Shown one piece after another: positions 17,101 through 25,690 of a stretch of 64,000 nt of DNA. Source of the stretch: Kribbella aluminosa. GTDB lineage: Bacteria; Actinomycetota; Actinomycetes; Propionibacteriales; Kribbellaceae. The notes beneath the pieces were generated by a model that worked only from the letters and a program-made list of their open reading frames with translations, was not told where the DNA came from and did not search any database. The position numbers were made by a program, and so were the translations under genes. Location: the NCBI RefSeq assembly GCF_017876295.1, contig NZ_JAGINT010000001.1, positions 1,674,001-1,738,000 on the forward strand, in the 5' to 3' direction. The first letter of the stretch is position 1; every line of letters starts with the position of its first letter.

Positions 17101-17763
17101 ATGTCGACGTTCAACACCCCCAAGGCCATCTCCGCAGTACTGAACATCCCCGCCGGCCGGATCCAGTTCGTCGCCGCCGAGCGGACCGACACCGCGGTCC
17201 AGGTGCGGCCCCTCGACCCGTCGAAGGGGCGGGACGTGAAGGCGGCCGAGGCGACGCAGGTCGAGTACGCGGACGGCGTACTGCGGATCACGGTCGTCAC
17301 GAAGAACCAGTACTTCGGCCCGAGCGGGTCTCTCGCGGTGCAGGTCGAACTGCCTGCCGGTTCCCAGGTCGAGGTGAAGGCGGCCAGCGCCGAACTGCAG
17401 ACCACCGGGACGCTCGGCGCGGTGGTCGTCGAGAGCTCGCACGGCTCGATCAACCTCGCCGACGTGGCCAGCGCCCGGGTCACCACCGTCGCCGGCGACG
17501 TCTCGATCGGCCACCTGAACGGGCCGGCCGAGGTGCGCACCAGCAAGGGCGACATCCGGATCGCCGAGGCGGTGCAGGGCGCGCTCGAGCTGCGCACCGA
17601 CGTCGGCGAGATCGAGGTCGGCGCCGCCGCCGGCGTCTCGGCCGCCCTGGACGCCGGCACCACCACCGGCCGGATCAGCAACTCGCTGAAGAACTCCGAG
17701 ACCGCCCAGCTCACCATCCAGGCGACCACGACCGTCGGCGACATCGTCGCCCACAGCCTCTGA
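17101..17763 (+). CDS. DUF4097-family beta-repeat protein
   Basis: A 220-residue protein made of repeated beta-strand units (VEVKAASAELQTTGTLGAVV, then VESSHGSINLADVASARVTT, then VAGDVSIGHLNGPAEVRTSK), the DUF4097 putative adhesin/beta-helix pattern. It has no signal peptide or membrane segment. ATG 17101 is chosen because AGAAGGG precedes it and homologues begin MSTFNTPKAIS-like; the open frame extends upstream to 16561 only through the regulator remnant. It lies 18 bases from the serine hydrolase gene, so the two are likely one operon. The function of the family is unknown. Confidence 0.82.
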   Translation: MSTFNTPKAISAVLNIPAGRIQFVAAERTDTAVQVRPLDPSKGRDVKAAEATQVEYADGVLRITVVTKNQYFGPSGSLAVQVELPAGSQVEVKAASAELQTTGTLGAVVVESSHGSINLADVASARVTTVAGDVSIGHLNGPAEVRTSKGDIRIAEAVQGALELRTDVGEIEVGAAAGVSAALDAGTTTGRISNSLKNSETAQLTIQATTTVGDIVAHSL

Positions 17764-17781
17764 CCGAAAGGAACACCACTG

Positions 17782-19008
17782 ATGGCAACGAACGGAATCT
17801 CCGCGGCCGCTCAACGCCGGCTGCACGAGGTCCTGGCCGGGTACGTCGACTCCGGGAGGATTCCCGGGGTCGTCGCCCTGGTCGGCCGCGGTGACGCCGA
17901 GCCGCACGTCGAGACACTCGGGACCATGCGCCACGACGGCGGCCCGCCGATGCAGCGGGACACGATCTTCCGGATGGCGTCGACGTCCAAGCCGGTCTCG
18001 GTCGCGGCGGCGATGGTGCTGCTCGACGAGTGCAAGCTGCGGCTCGACGACCTGGTCGAGACCTGGCTGCCGGAACTCGCCGACCGCAAGGTGCTACGGA
18101 CGATCAACTCCGAAGTGGACGACTCCGTGCCGGCCAAGCGGCCGATCACCGTCCGGGACGTGCTGACCTCGACGTTCGGGCTCGGCATGGACATGACCTC
18201 GCTCGGTACGCCGATCATGAACGAGGTCTTCGCCCAGGGCCTCACGCCGAACCTGCCCGAGCCGATGCCCGAGCAGGACGAGTGGATCCGCCGCCTCGGG
18301 ACCCTGCCGCTGATGCACCAGCCCGGTGAGCTGTGGCAGTACCAGATCAGCAGCGACCTGCTCGGCGTACTGGTCTCCAGAGTCTCCGGACAGTCGTACG
18401 GCGACTTCCTGCAGGAGCGGGTGTTCGGGCCGCTCGGCATGAAGGACACCGGGTTCTACGTACCGGCCGAGGAACTGCACCGGCTGCCGCCGCTCTACGT
18501 GCCGGACCCGGCGACCGGGGAGTTCCACGTGTGGGACGAGGTCGAAGGCGGCCGGCACAGCACGCCGCCGGCGTTCCAGGGCGGAGGCGGCGGGCTGAAC
18601 TCGACCGCCGACGACTACTACGCCTACTTCCGGATGCTGCTGAACCAGGGCGTGCACCAGGGCGAGCGGATCCTGTCCCGGCCGGCCGTGGAGCTGATGA
18701 CCACCAACCGGCTCACGGCGGAGCAACTGGTCTGGCGGGAGGCGTTGGCGCGGGACAACGTGCACATCTCGTTCGGCCAGGGCCAGCACGGCGGCTGGGG
18801 CTTCGGGATGGCGGTGCGCACGTACCGCGGCGACTACGCCCCGGTCGGTCAGTTCGGCTGGGACGGCGGCTCGGGTACGTCGACGTACGCGGACCCGACC
18901 AACCAGGTCGTCGGCATCCTGCTGACCCAGGTCGGTGCATCCACGGCGACGCCGATGCAGCTCATGCAGGACTTCTGGACCACCATCTACCAGTCCCTCG
19001 ACGACTGA
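17782..19008 (+). CDS. Beta-lactamase-related serine hydrolase
   Basis: A 408-residue class C beta-lactamase/PBP4* fold protein. The nucleophile motif SxxK is STSK in FRMASTSKPVSVAAAMVL (Ser near residue 67). A Tyr motif is seen at WQYQISSDLLGVLVSRV and a C-terminal GWDGGSGT box takes the KTG place. There is no signal peptide, so it is probably a cytosolic esterase or peptidase rather than an antibiotic-resistance enzyme. ATG 17782 follows GAAAGGAACACC. It is co-directional with the DUF4097 gene and closed by a hairpin terminator. Confidence 0.9.
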   Translation: MATNGISAAAQRRLHEVLAGYVDSGRIPGVVALVGRGDAEPHVETLGTMRHDGGPPMQRDTIFRMASTSKPVSVAAAMVLLDECKLRLDDLVETWLPELADRKVLRTINSEVDDSVPAKRPITVRDVLTSTFGLGMDMTSLGTPIMNEVFAQGLTPNLPEPMPEQDEWIRRLGTLPLMHQPGELWQYQISSDLLGVLVSRVSGQSYGDFLQERVFGPLGMKDTGFYVPAEELHRLPPLYVPDPATGEFHVWDEVEGGRHSTPPAFQGGGGGLNSTADDYYAYFRMLLNQGVHQGERILSRPAVELMTTNRLTAEQLVWREALARDNVHISFGQGQHGGWGFGMAVRTYRGDYAPVGQFGWDGGSGTSTYADPTNQVVGILLTQVGASTATPMQLMQDFWTTIYQSLDD

Positions 19009-19015
19009 CGTGCAG

Positions 19016-19053
19016 ACCGGCCATTTCAAGGGTTGCCCCCTGAAATGGCCGGT
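19016..19053. terminator. Convergent hairpin terminator
   Basis: Arms ACCGGCCATTTCA (19016-19028) and its exact complement (19041-19053), with a further GGG/CCC in the apical part, lie between two convergent genes ending at 19008 and 19060. Confidence 0.8.
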
Positions 19054-19059
19054 GGTGTG

Positions 19060-20283
19060 TCAACCGCAGCGCCGGACAGCCAGCAGGGCGTACACCCGGG
19101 CAGCATGCAGTACATCGGCCAGTACGACGTGCTCGTCCGCGGCGTGCGCGTACCTGACGTCACCCGGGCCGTACTGCAACGTCGGGATACCCGCCGCGGC
19201 GTACTGCCGCAGATCGGAACCGTACGGCGCTCCTTGCACCGCCGGGGCCTCCCCGCGAACGTCAGCCACCGCCTGCACCGTGTCAGCCAGCAGTGGGTCC
19301 CCGTCCGGCAGCATGCCCGACGCGAACTCACCACCCGGCCAACTCACCCGCACCGGGTGCTCCCGCAGCCAGTCGTCCTTCGCACACGCGTCCGCGACAG
19401 CCGTCTCGAAAGCGGCCCGTGCCACCGCAAGACCTTCACCCAGGCGTACGCCGTACCTGCCCTCCGCCAGCAACCGATCCGGCACCGTGCTCGCCCAGTC
19501 GCCGGCCGCGATCGTGCCGACCGAGAGCGGGTTGGCCAGGTCGAGGTGCGCGAGCAACGGATGCGGGTCCCGGTTCCGGTCGCGTTCGAGGTCCTGCAGC
19601 GCGGTCTGGATCACGGTGAACTTCTCGATCGCGTTCACTCCACGGCTACGCGTCGAGCCGTGCGTCGCGCGCCCAGGCACCTCCAGCCGGAACGTCAACG
19701 AGCCCGCGTTCGCCGGGATCACCGTGCCCGCGGTCGGCTCCGCGATCAGGCAGGCCGCGCCGCGATGCCCGCGCCGCAGGGTCGCGAACGCGCCGGCGCC
19801 GCCGTCCTCCTCGCCGATCACCGTGTGCACGGCCAACGGTCTCCGCAACTGGATGCCCGCAGCAACGATCGCGGCGACCGCGCCGAGGATCGCCGCGACG
19901 CCGCCTTTCATGTCACAGGTCCCGCGGCCCCACATCACACCGTCCTCGACCCGCGCGTCGAACGCCGTACCGGGCACCACGTCCACATGCCCGTTGAGAA
20001 TCAGCCCCGGCGTACCGGCACCACCGAGAACGCCGGCACAGCCCCAGGCCTCGGCGCGCTCGACCTCCATCCCGGGGAACTCCGGATCGTCCACCGGTAG
20101 CTCGAGCGGCCAGTGGTCCACCGTCATCCCGAGCGCGCGCAACCGCGCCGCACACCAGGCCTGGACGTCGACCTCGGCCGCGGTCCCGTCCACACTCGGG
20201 ATCCGGACCAGCTCCTGTAGATCGTCGACAATCCGCTTGTCGTCAATCGCCTCCAGAACGGCCCGCTCAGTCTCGACATGCAC
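19060..20283 (-). CDS. M20-family metallopeptidase (ArgE/DapE/ACY1-like)
   Basis: A 407-residue dinuclear zinc hydrolase. Metal and catalytic motifs are LILNGHVDVVPG, WGRGTCDMKGGVAA, TVIGEEDGGAG (general base Glu) and LIAEPTAG, with the lid/dimerisation domain beginning at LTFRLEVPGRATHG. It is probably an N-acyl-amino-acid or N-formyl-type deacylase; the substrate is unknown. The reading frame is open to GTG 20391, but that codon lies inside a hairpin element. I therefore favour GTG 20283 (VHVETERAVLEAIDDKRIV), where the conserved helix begins. The ribosome binding site is weak in both cases. Confidence 0.87.
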   Translation of the reverse strand: MHVETERAVLEAIDDKRIVDDLQELVRIPSVDGTAAEVDVQAWCAARLRALGMTVDHWPLELPVDDPEFPGMEVERAEAWGCAGVLGGAGTPGLILNGHVDVVPGTAFDARVEDGVMWGRGTCDMKGGVAAILGAVAAIVAAGIQLRRPLAVHTVIGEEDGGAGAFATLRRGHRGAACLIAEPTAGTVIPANAGSLTFRLEVPGRATHGSTRSRGVNAIEKFTVIQTALQDLERDRNRDPHPLLAHLDLANPLSVGTIAAGDWASTVPDRLLAEGRYGVRLGEGLAVARAAFETAVADACAKDDWLREHPVRVSWPGGEFASGMLPDGDPLLADTVQAVADVRGEAPAVQGAPYGSDLRQYAAAGIPTLQYGPGDVRYAHAADEHVVLADVLHAARVYALLAVRRCG

Positions 20284-20692
20284 AGCACCTGAATACCACC
20301 GATCGGCCGACAAGAACTGGCCGATCGCCCGACAGACGGCGCGCCGCAGCGCCGCCTCCCCTTGCAGCGGGATCCACCTTGAGAGGTTCACCCATCACAT
20401 TGCCCCTTCACCAATGGTGTGCAGGGGGTGAACGGGCAATCTGAAAGGTGAACCCCTGAAGCTGCGGTCGGTTTGGCACACCTCGGCTGCCTGTACGGAC
20501 GACCTTCCGCGGATCTGAGCTAAGAGCCGACCCCGAGTGGAAGATGTGCATTGTCGACAGGACATGTCTGCGGCTGGGTAGTGCACCTGAGCGTGAACTT
20601 GCCCGCGCGTACAGCGTCTCACCAGTGCACTACCTGTCTACCTGCCCACCCACTCGTCCAGGCCTGGATCCGTGAACCCCACCCGGGCAGCG
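20284..20692. other. Intergenic stretch with structured repeats
   Basis: No coding region is convincing here. The stretch holds the nested hairpin element at 20378-20461 and a perfect 10-bp inverted repeat GGTAGTGCAC / GTGCACTACC (20577-20586 and 20625-20634) separated by 38 bases, possibly an operator or the end of the APH transcript. Confidence 0.6.
20378..20461. repeat. Nested hairpin element, copy 1
   Basis: Outer arms CTTGAGAGGTTCACCC (20378-20393) and AGGTGAACCCCTGAAG (20446-20461) pair at 13 of 16 positions. Inner arms ATTGCCCCTTCACC (20399-20412) and GGTGAACGGGCAAT (20427-20440) pair at 13 of 14. The outer arms match those of the element at 53483-53568, which defines a dispersed family of about 85 bp. 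Confidence 0.7.
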
Positions 20693-21547
20693 CTAGGCGT
20701 CGAGTAGTTCGAGCAGGCGGTGGCCGCCGTGGGTTACCAGGGCGTGGGAGTACGTCGAGCGGTTGTGGACGAACTCCGCGACCGACGCGAACGCCGCCCC
20801 CGCGCAGACCGCGACCGCGGCGCGGCCGTTCGCCCGCAACGCCGCCTCGAGGAACAGCTCGTCGACGCCGGCCGCGGCGCCGTCCCGCGCTGCGGAGGCT
20901 GCCAGCGACACCAGGTCGTACGCCCGGGCCCCGCCGCCGGCTGCCTCGATGTCCACGATGCCGGTGATGCGGCCGTCGGACACCAGCAGGTTGCCCATGT
21001 TCAGGTCGCCGTGGACGAAGTCGTGCCGGGGCAGTACATCGTCGCGGTACGGCCGGCACAACTCGCCGTACCGCCGGACCAGCTCGGATGCCTGATCGTC
21101 GTACCCGAGCACACGCTCCCACACGCCGTCCCAGCCGTCGAAGACGACGCCGTGCGACCAGCCGGACCAGGTCACGTCGTGGTCCTCGGGGACCAGGTCC
21201 CGCTGGAGTTCGCAGATCCCGATCAGCTCCCGCGCCAGCGCCTCGTCGAGCACGGGCGCGCTGCCGGGAACCAGTTCCTGCAGCTGGTACGGCGATCCCG
21301 CGGCGGTGGTGCCGACCGCCAGCCAGTCGGGCGTCGGGTACCCGACGGCGCGGGCCCGGCGGACGAGCTCGGCTGCCCGCCGGACCCGTGGAGCCCAGTC
21401 CGGGTTGTCCGTCCACTTGAGGACGACGCCGCCGGTCAGCTCGTACGCGGTCGACTGCAGACCACCGGTCAGTTGCCGCACGACCTGATGGTCGGTGCCG
21501 AGGGCAACGTTCAGTTCGGCGACAACCGACGCGGTGGTGTCCTTCAT
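20693..21547 (-). CDS. Aminoglycoside phosphotransferase-family kinase
   Basis: A 284-residue APH-fold protein. The catalytic loop is HGDLNMGNLLV (Asp in HxDxxxxN) and the metal site is GIVDIEAAGGGARAYDL; the N-lobe has GGLQSTAYELTGGVVLKWTD, with the ATP-binding Lys in VVLKW. The substrate is unknown. ATG 21547 lies 10 bases downstream of the stop of the aspartyl-tRNA synthetase gene, so it may be read from the same T-box-controlled transcript. A link between the two genes is otherwise unclear. Confidence 0.88.
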   Translation of the reverse strand: MKDTTASVVAELNVALGTDHQVVRQLTGGLQSTAYELTGGVVLKWTDNPDWAPRVRRAAELVRRARAVGYPTPDWLAVGTTAAGSPYQLQELVPGSAPVLDEALARELIGICELQRDLVPEDHDVTWSGWSHGVVFDGWDGVWERVLGYDDQASELVRRYGELCRPYRDDVLPRHDFVHGDLNMGNLLVSDGRITGIVDIEAAGGGARAYDLVSLAASAARDGAAAGVDELFLEAALRANGRAAVAVCAGAAFASVAEFVHNRSTYSHALVTHGGHRLLELLDA

Positions 21548-21557
21548 GAATGAGCCA

Positions 21558-22842
21558 TCAGGGCGTCAACCGGTGCAGGTCGCGCGGGAACAGCGTGACC
21601 TCACGGACGTTCTCCGCCCTGGTCAGCCGGGCCACGAACCGCTCCAGCCCGATCGCGAACCCGCCGTGCGGCGGCATCCCGTGCTTGAACGCCTGCAGGT
21701 ACGAGCTGTACGCCGGCGACTCCGCCGACTCGCCCCGCGCCTCGAGCGCCGCGACGTACTCCGAGTACCGGTGCAGCCGCTGGCCGCCGGTGACCAGCTC
21801 GACACCGCGGAACAGCAGGTCGAACGAGTTCGACCAGCGCGGGTCCGACGGCTGCGGATGCGTGTAGAACGGCCGCTTCACCATCGGGTAGCCCTCGACC
21901 GCGACGAACTCGCTGCCATGCTCTCGCAACGCCCACTCGCCGACCGCACGCTCGTCGGCCGGCGCCAGGTCCGGCTCCTCCGGGTCCGCGCCGGCGATCT
22001 TCAACGCCTCGGTGAAATGCAGCACCGGTACGTCGACCGGGATCTCCGGCACCGTCACACCGAGCCGTTCGAGCGCACCGCCTGCCCGCGACGCCACCGC
22101 CGACAACATCCCGTCGATGGTGGACCGCAGTACGGCGAGCACGTCGCGGTGGTCGGTGATGAACCCGAACTCCGCGTCCAGCGACACGTACTCCGCAAGG
22201 TGCCGGACAGTGTCGTGCGGCTCCGCCCGGAACACCGGGCCGACCTCGAAGACCCGCTCGAACACGCCGACCAGCTGCTGCTTGTAGAACTGCGGCGACT
22301 GCGCCAGGTACGCCGGGCCGCCGAAGTAGTCCAGCGCGAACACGTTCGCCCCGGACTCGGTCGCCGTACCGACGATCTTCGGGGTCTGGATCTCCGTGAA
22401 GCCCTGGCCCCCCAGCGCCTCCCGGAACCCGGACAGCGCGGGCCGCGGCGATCTCCCACCCGGCTCGCACCACCGGATGCCGCAGTGCGACCGGTGCGTT
22501 GTCGAGTACGACGGGCAACCCGGCGGTGACCGTCGGCCGCCACAACTCGATCGGTGGCGTCGCCGCGGGCTCCGTCAGAAGCGTGATCACCGGGTCGACG
22601 ATCTCCGCGCCACCGGGAGCCTGCGAGTTCGCGGCGACCGTGCCGGTCACCTGGACCACGGTCTCCTCGGTGAGTTCGTCCAGCTGCTCGGGCGAACCCT
22701 TGACGACGATCTGGGCCAGGCCGGACCGGTCGCGCAGGATCAGGAAGCTGACGGCGGCGAGCCGTCGTCTTCGGTGCACCCAGCCGGCCACCGTGACGGA
22801 CTGGCCTACTGCTGAGGGGATCTCATGGCTGAGAATGCGCAT
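21558..22842 (-). pseudogene. aspS2: Second aspartyl-tRNA synthetase, frameshifted
   Basis: Encodes an archaeal-type, short (about 427 residues) aspartyl-tRNA synthetase of the class II, usually non-discriminating, kind. The OB fold starts MRILSHEIPSAVGQSVTVAG and includes GWVHRRRRLAAVSFLILRDR. The catalytic part has SGANVFALDYFGGPAYLAQS, motif 2 VFRAEPHDTVRHLAEY and motif 3 GGFAIGLERFVARL. ATG 22842 follows GGAGGTG. The frame breaks at about 22434-22450: upstream reading ends WEIAAA and homology resumes in another frame at ALSGFREALGG. One extra base explains it, since the total length is 3n+1. All other positions are intact, so this is a very recent mutation or a sequencing error. Confidence 0.85.
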
Positions 22843-22850
22843 TGCTGTTT

Positions 22851-23035
22851 CACCTCCAGGTCTACATCCGAACCCCGGAGGTGTGGGCGAAGGGGAATCT
22901 CGCGGTGCCACCACACCTTCACCGGACCCAGTGATGTCACGAAGGTCCGGCCTCTTGCACAGCAGTCGCTCGGGAGTGTCTTCGCCACCGCCGCACGCAT
23001 CGCCTTCCCAGCTACCGGCGACTCTCTCGGACGTG
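22851..23035 (-). promoter_or_regulatory. T-box riboswitch, Asp specifier
   Basis: The minus strand just upstream of aspS2 carries the T-box core GTGTGGTGGCACCGCG (22914-22899), whose UGGC bulge complements an acceptor end with discriminator G, as in tRNA-Asp. Upstream lies a stem-I-like hairpin (TCGCC 23020s / GGCGA 23004-23000) and then GAA-GAC-A (GAC at 22980-22978), where a specifier is expected; GAC is an Asp codon. GGTGTGG (22917-22911) can pair with CCACACC (22886-22880). Alternatively CACCTCC (22883-22877) can pair with the ribosome binding site GGAGGTG (22857-22851). This predicts translational control: uncharged tRNA frees the ribosome binding site. Confidence 0.85.
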
Positions 23036-23117
23036 CAGTACGGCGCTACTCGGTTCCGTCAACGCGAACATCATCAGGATAAAGGACGGCGGCAACTCGA
23101 TTTCACCAGCGGTACTG

Positions 23118-25418
23118 TCACCGGCGCGACTCCGACGGCGGGATCTGCACGCTGTCCGTGTCCTCCCGGCCGCCGACCCGTGCGTGCACGGTGACGGCGT
23201 TGTCCGGGCCCTTGCCCGGGAACCAGGCGTTCCACTCCGAGTTGAGCGACTTCTTGTAGTTGTTCGTCCAGCAGGTCGCGCGGCGGATGTCGCTGGTCCG
23301 GTCACAGGTCCAGCCGAGGTCGAACGACGGCAGGAACACCAGGTTGCGTCCCCACGAGATGTCGAGCTCGACCCGCCGTCCCTGCGCGCCGTTGACCGTC
23401 AGGAACCTGTTGTAGACAAAGGGGTTCGGGTCCTGGCCCGGCGTCGGCGTGAGGATCTGCAGCAGCGAGTCGTCCTGCTGTACGGCCGGCAGCACCTCCG
23501 AGTCCGTGTCGCTGACCAGGTCCGCCTGTGCCTTCACGGTGAACGTCCGCGCCGCGGCCGACGACTTGTCCGGTACGTCGAAGTCCGCCGCCAGCGGAGC
23601 GGGCTTGTCCGGGTTGGCCGCCGTACACGTCGAGGTTGTCTGCGAGCACTTCCAGCCGGCCGGGTTCGCGGCGATCGGCCACTCCAGGGCGTCGCCGTAC
23701 GTGATCTTCAGGGTCACGCTGGTCCGGCCGGCGTGCGGGGCGACGGTGAGGATCCGGTGGTGCACGTCCGGGTCGGCCTTGCCGTCGAGGATCTTCAGCA
23801 GGTTCTCGTCGGTGCTCGGCTTGGGCTGCACGGTCGCCGCGGCGGAGTCGTACAGCCGGCCGGTCTTGGCGCTGACGGTGAACGTGCGGTCCGCGGCCGA
23901 GCCGCCGGTCGGGGCGGTGAACGTGACCGGCATCGGCTGCGGGGTCGCGGAGCTGACAGCTGTACAGCTGCCGGTCGCCTTCACACACGTCCAGCCCGGC
24001 GGGTTGGTGGTCAGCGGCCAGGCGAGCTCGGCGCCGTACGTGAGCTGGATCACCACCGGGTTCGGGTTCTTGGCCGGGGGCTTGATCGTGATCACGAAGT
24101 TGACGCCGGAGTCCGCGCTTGCCGACGCTGCCTTACCTTGCAGCGCAGGAGCGCCGCCGCCGTGCGGCATGCTGATCGTCACCATGCCGGGGTAGTGGAT
24201 CGGCGTGGTCGGCGTCGGCTTCGGCGGGGTCGGCGTACTCGGTGGGGGCGTCGGCGTCGGCACCGGAGTGGTCGGCGCGGTCGTAGGTGCCGTCGTAGGT
24301 GCCGTGGTCGGGGCGCTTGTCGGTGCCGTCGTCGGGTTGGACGCCGGTGGCTGCGTCGGTGGCTTCACCGTGGGCGGCTTCACCGTCGGCGGCTTGACCG
24401 GCGGGACTGTCGGGTTCGCCGGTGGTTGCGTCGGCTGCGTGGCCGGCGGCTTGGTCGGCTGGTCGATCGCGGCCGGGGGAGTGTGGTTGCCGGTCAGCGC
24501 CATCGCCGCGAGCACGGCAGCGACCGCGACCACCACGACGGCGCCGGCGCCGACGGCGGTCCGGGTGCTGTTCTCGGTGACCTTCTTCCAGCCGGTGACG
24601 AAGAAGCCGACCAGGCCGACCTTGGTGCCTGAGGCAACGGCCAGGTAGCCGAGGCCCGCAGAGCCCAGCAGGGCCGGGGCGAGCAGCGCCGGCAACGCAC
24701 TGTTGACCTCGACGAGCTCGAGGTAGACCGCGGTGCACTTCACGCAGTCGTCCATGTGTTCGCGGACGTTCCGGTTCTCGCGCTTGGTCAGGCCGCCGCG
24801 GACGTACGCGCCGAGGCGCTCGGTCGTCCAGCGGCAACGGTCACCGGCGACGTCGGCCAGGTGCTGCTGCAGGTAGGCCTGCCGGAGGCCCTCGCGGGCT
24901 CGGTAGGCGAGCGCGGAGACGCCGTTCGCGGTCAGGCCGAGCAGCGGCGCGATCGCGGCCGGCTTCTCGCCCTCGACCTCGGTGTGCCAGAGGACCGCCT
25001 GCCAGCGCTCCGGGAGGCTGGCGAACGCCTTCGCCGCCGCACCGCTCTCGAACCCGGTGACGGTCGGGTCGTCGAACGTCTCCGGCTCCCGCTCGTACGA
25101 CGCGATGTCGTCGGTGGACTGCACCTTTTTACCGGAGCGGATCCGGTCGACGTGCACCCGCCGTACCGTGGTCAGCAGGTAGGCGCGGAAGGAGACGTCC
25201 GGCCCGCCGCCCGCGCGCAGCGCGTCCAGCACCTTCGCGAACGCGTCACTGGCCAGGTCGTCGGCGTCGTTGGCCGGCACCAGTTGGCGGGCCATCCGCT
25301 CGGCGGCGTGGTGGTGCCGCGCGTACAGCTCGCCGTACGCCTCCAGGTCGCCGTTGCGGACGCGAGCGATCAGCTCCGCGTCGCTCGGTGCATCCGGCTG
25401 GCCTTCCGGCGTCTCCAT
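23118..25418 (-). CDS. ECF sigma factor fused to zinc finger, membrane segment and surface domains
   Basis: A 766-residue fusion. Sigma region 2 is at about residues 14-95 (DDLASDAFAKVLDALRAGGG) and region 4 at about 128-185 (LPERWQAVLWHTEVEGEKPA). A zinc-finger anti-sigma-like segment follows (C195 and HMDDCVKC at 221-228), then hydrophobic segments at about 241-276 and 288-308. A Pro/Thr-rich stalk (about 313-406) includes repeated TAPTTAPTT and VKPPT units. Three beta-rich repeats of about 110 residues follow, each with a Trp-x-Cys and second Cys (GWTCVKATGSC, GWKCSQTTSTC, GWTCDRTSDIRRATC). The design suggests a membrane-tethered sigma factor sensing outside the cell. Ligand and release mechanism are unknown. 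Confidence 0.88.
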   Translation of the reverse strand: METPEGQPDAPSDAELIARVRNGDLEAYGELYARHHHAAERMARQLVPANDADDLASDAFAKVLDALRAGGGPDVSFRAYLLTTVRRVHVDRIRSGKKVQSTDDIASYEREPETFDDPTVTGFESGAAAKAFASLPERWQAVLWHTEVEGEKPAAIAPLLGLTANGVSALAYRAREGLRQAYLQQHLADVAGDRCRWTTERLGAYVRGGLTKRENRNVREHMDDCVKCTAVYLELVEVNSALPALLAPALLGSAGLGYLAVASGTKVGLVGFFVTGWKKVTENSTRTAVGAGAVVVVAVAAVLAAMALTGNHTPPAAIDQPTKPPATQPTQPPANPTVPPVKPPTVKPPTVKPPTQPPASNPTTAPTSAPTTAPTTAPTTAPTTPVPTPTPPPSTPTPPKPTPTTPIHYPGMVTISMPHGGGAPALQGKAASASADSGVNFVITIKPPAKNPNPVVIQLTYGAELAWPLTTNPPGWTCVKATGSCTAVSSATPQPMPVTFTAPTGGSAADRTFTVSAKTGRLYDSAAATVQPKPSTDENLLKILDGKADPDVHHRILTVAPHAGRTSVTLKITYGDALEWPIAANPAGWKCSQTTSTCTAANPDKPAPLAADFDVPDKSSAAARTFTVKAQADLVSDTDSEVLPAVQQDDSLLQILTPTPGQDPNPFVYNRFLTVNGAQGRRVELDISWGRNLVFLPSFDLGWTCDRTSDIRRATCWTNNYKKSLNSEWNAWFPGKGPDNAVTVHARVGGREDTDSVQIPPSESRR

Positions 25419-25690
25419 TCATCTCCCCCGTGGGCTCTGACTAACTCTGCGTACGGCGACGTGACGGACCGTCACGTGCTGCCGGAGACAAGGCTCCCAC
25501 GTAGGACGGATCGGCGCACCTTCCATGACGCGGAAACTGTGCCTCTTTCCTTACGAGATCACCAGTGCAGAAGTTACGCCAAAAAAATTCTCGGAAATCC
25601 GCGTCATGAACTCCTCCCGGGTCTGTCTCTTCGGCGTACGACGCTTCCGGCCGACCGGTCGGGAGACTGACGGGACAACTGAGGAGGGCC

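Noticed and set aside
20391..20391. GTG 20391 as start of the M20 peptidase
   Set aside because: It lies within an arm of the hairpin element, and the extra 36 residues precede the region where homologues begin.
22889..22899. GGGGAAT on the + strand as a SigR promoter
   Set aside because: It is the complement of the T-box core on the other strand, with no GTT 18 bases on and no + strand gene to serve.
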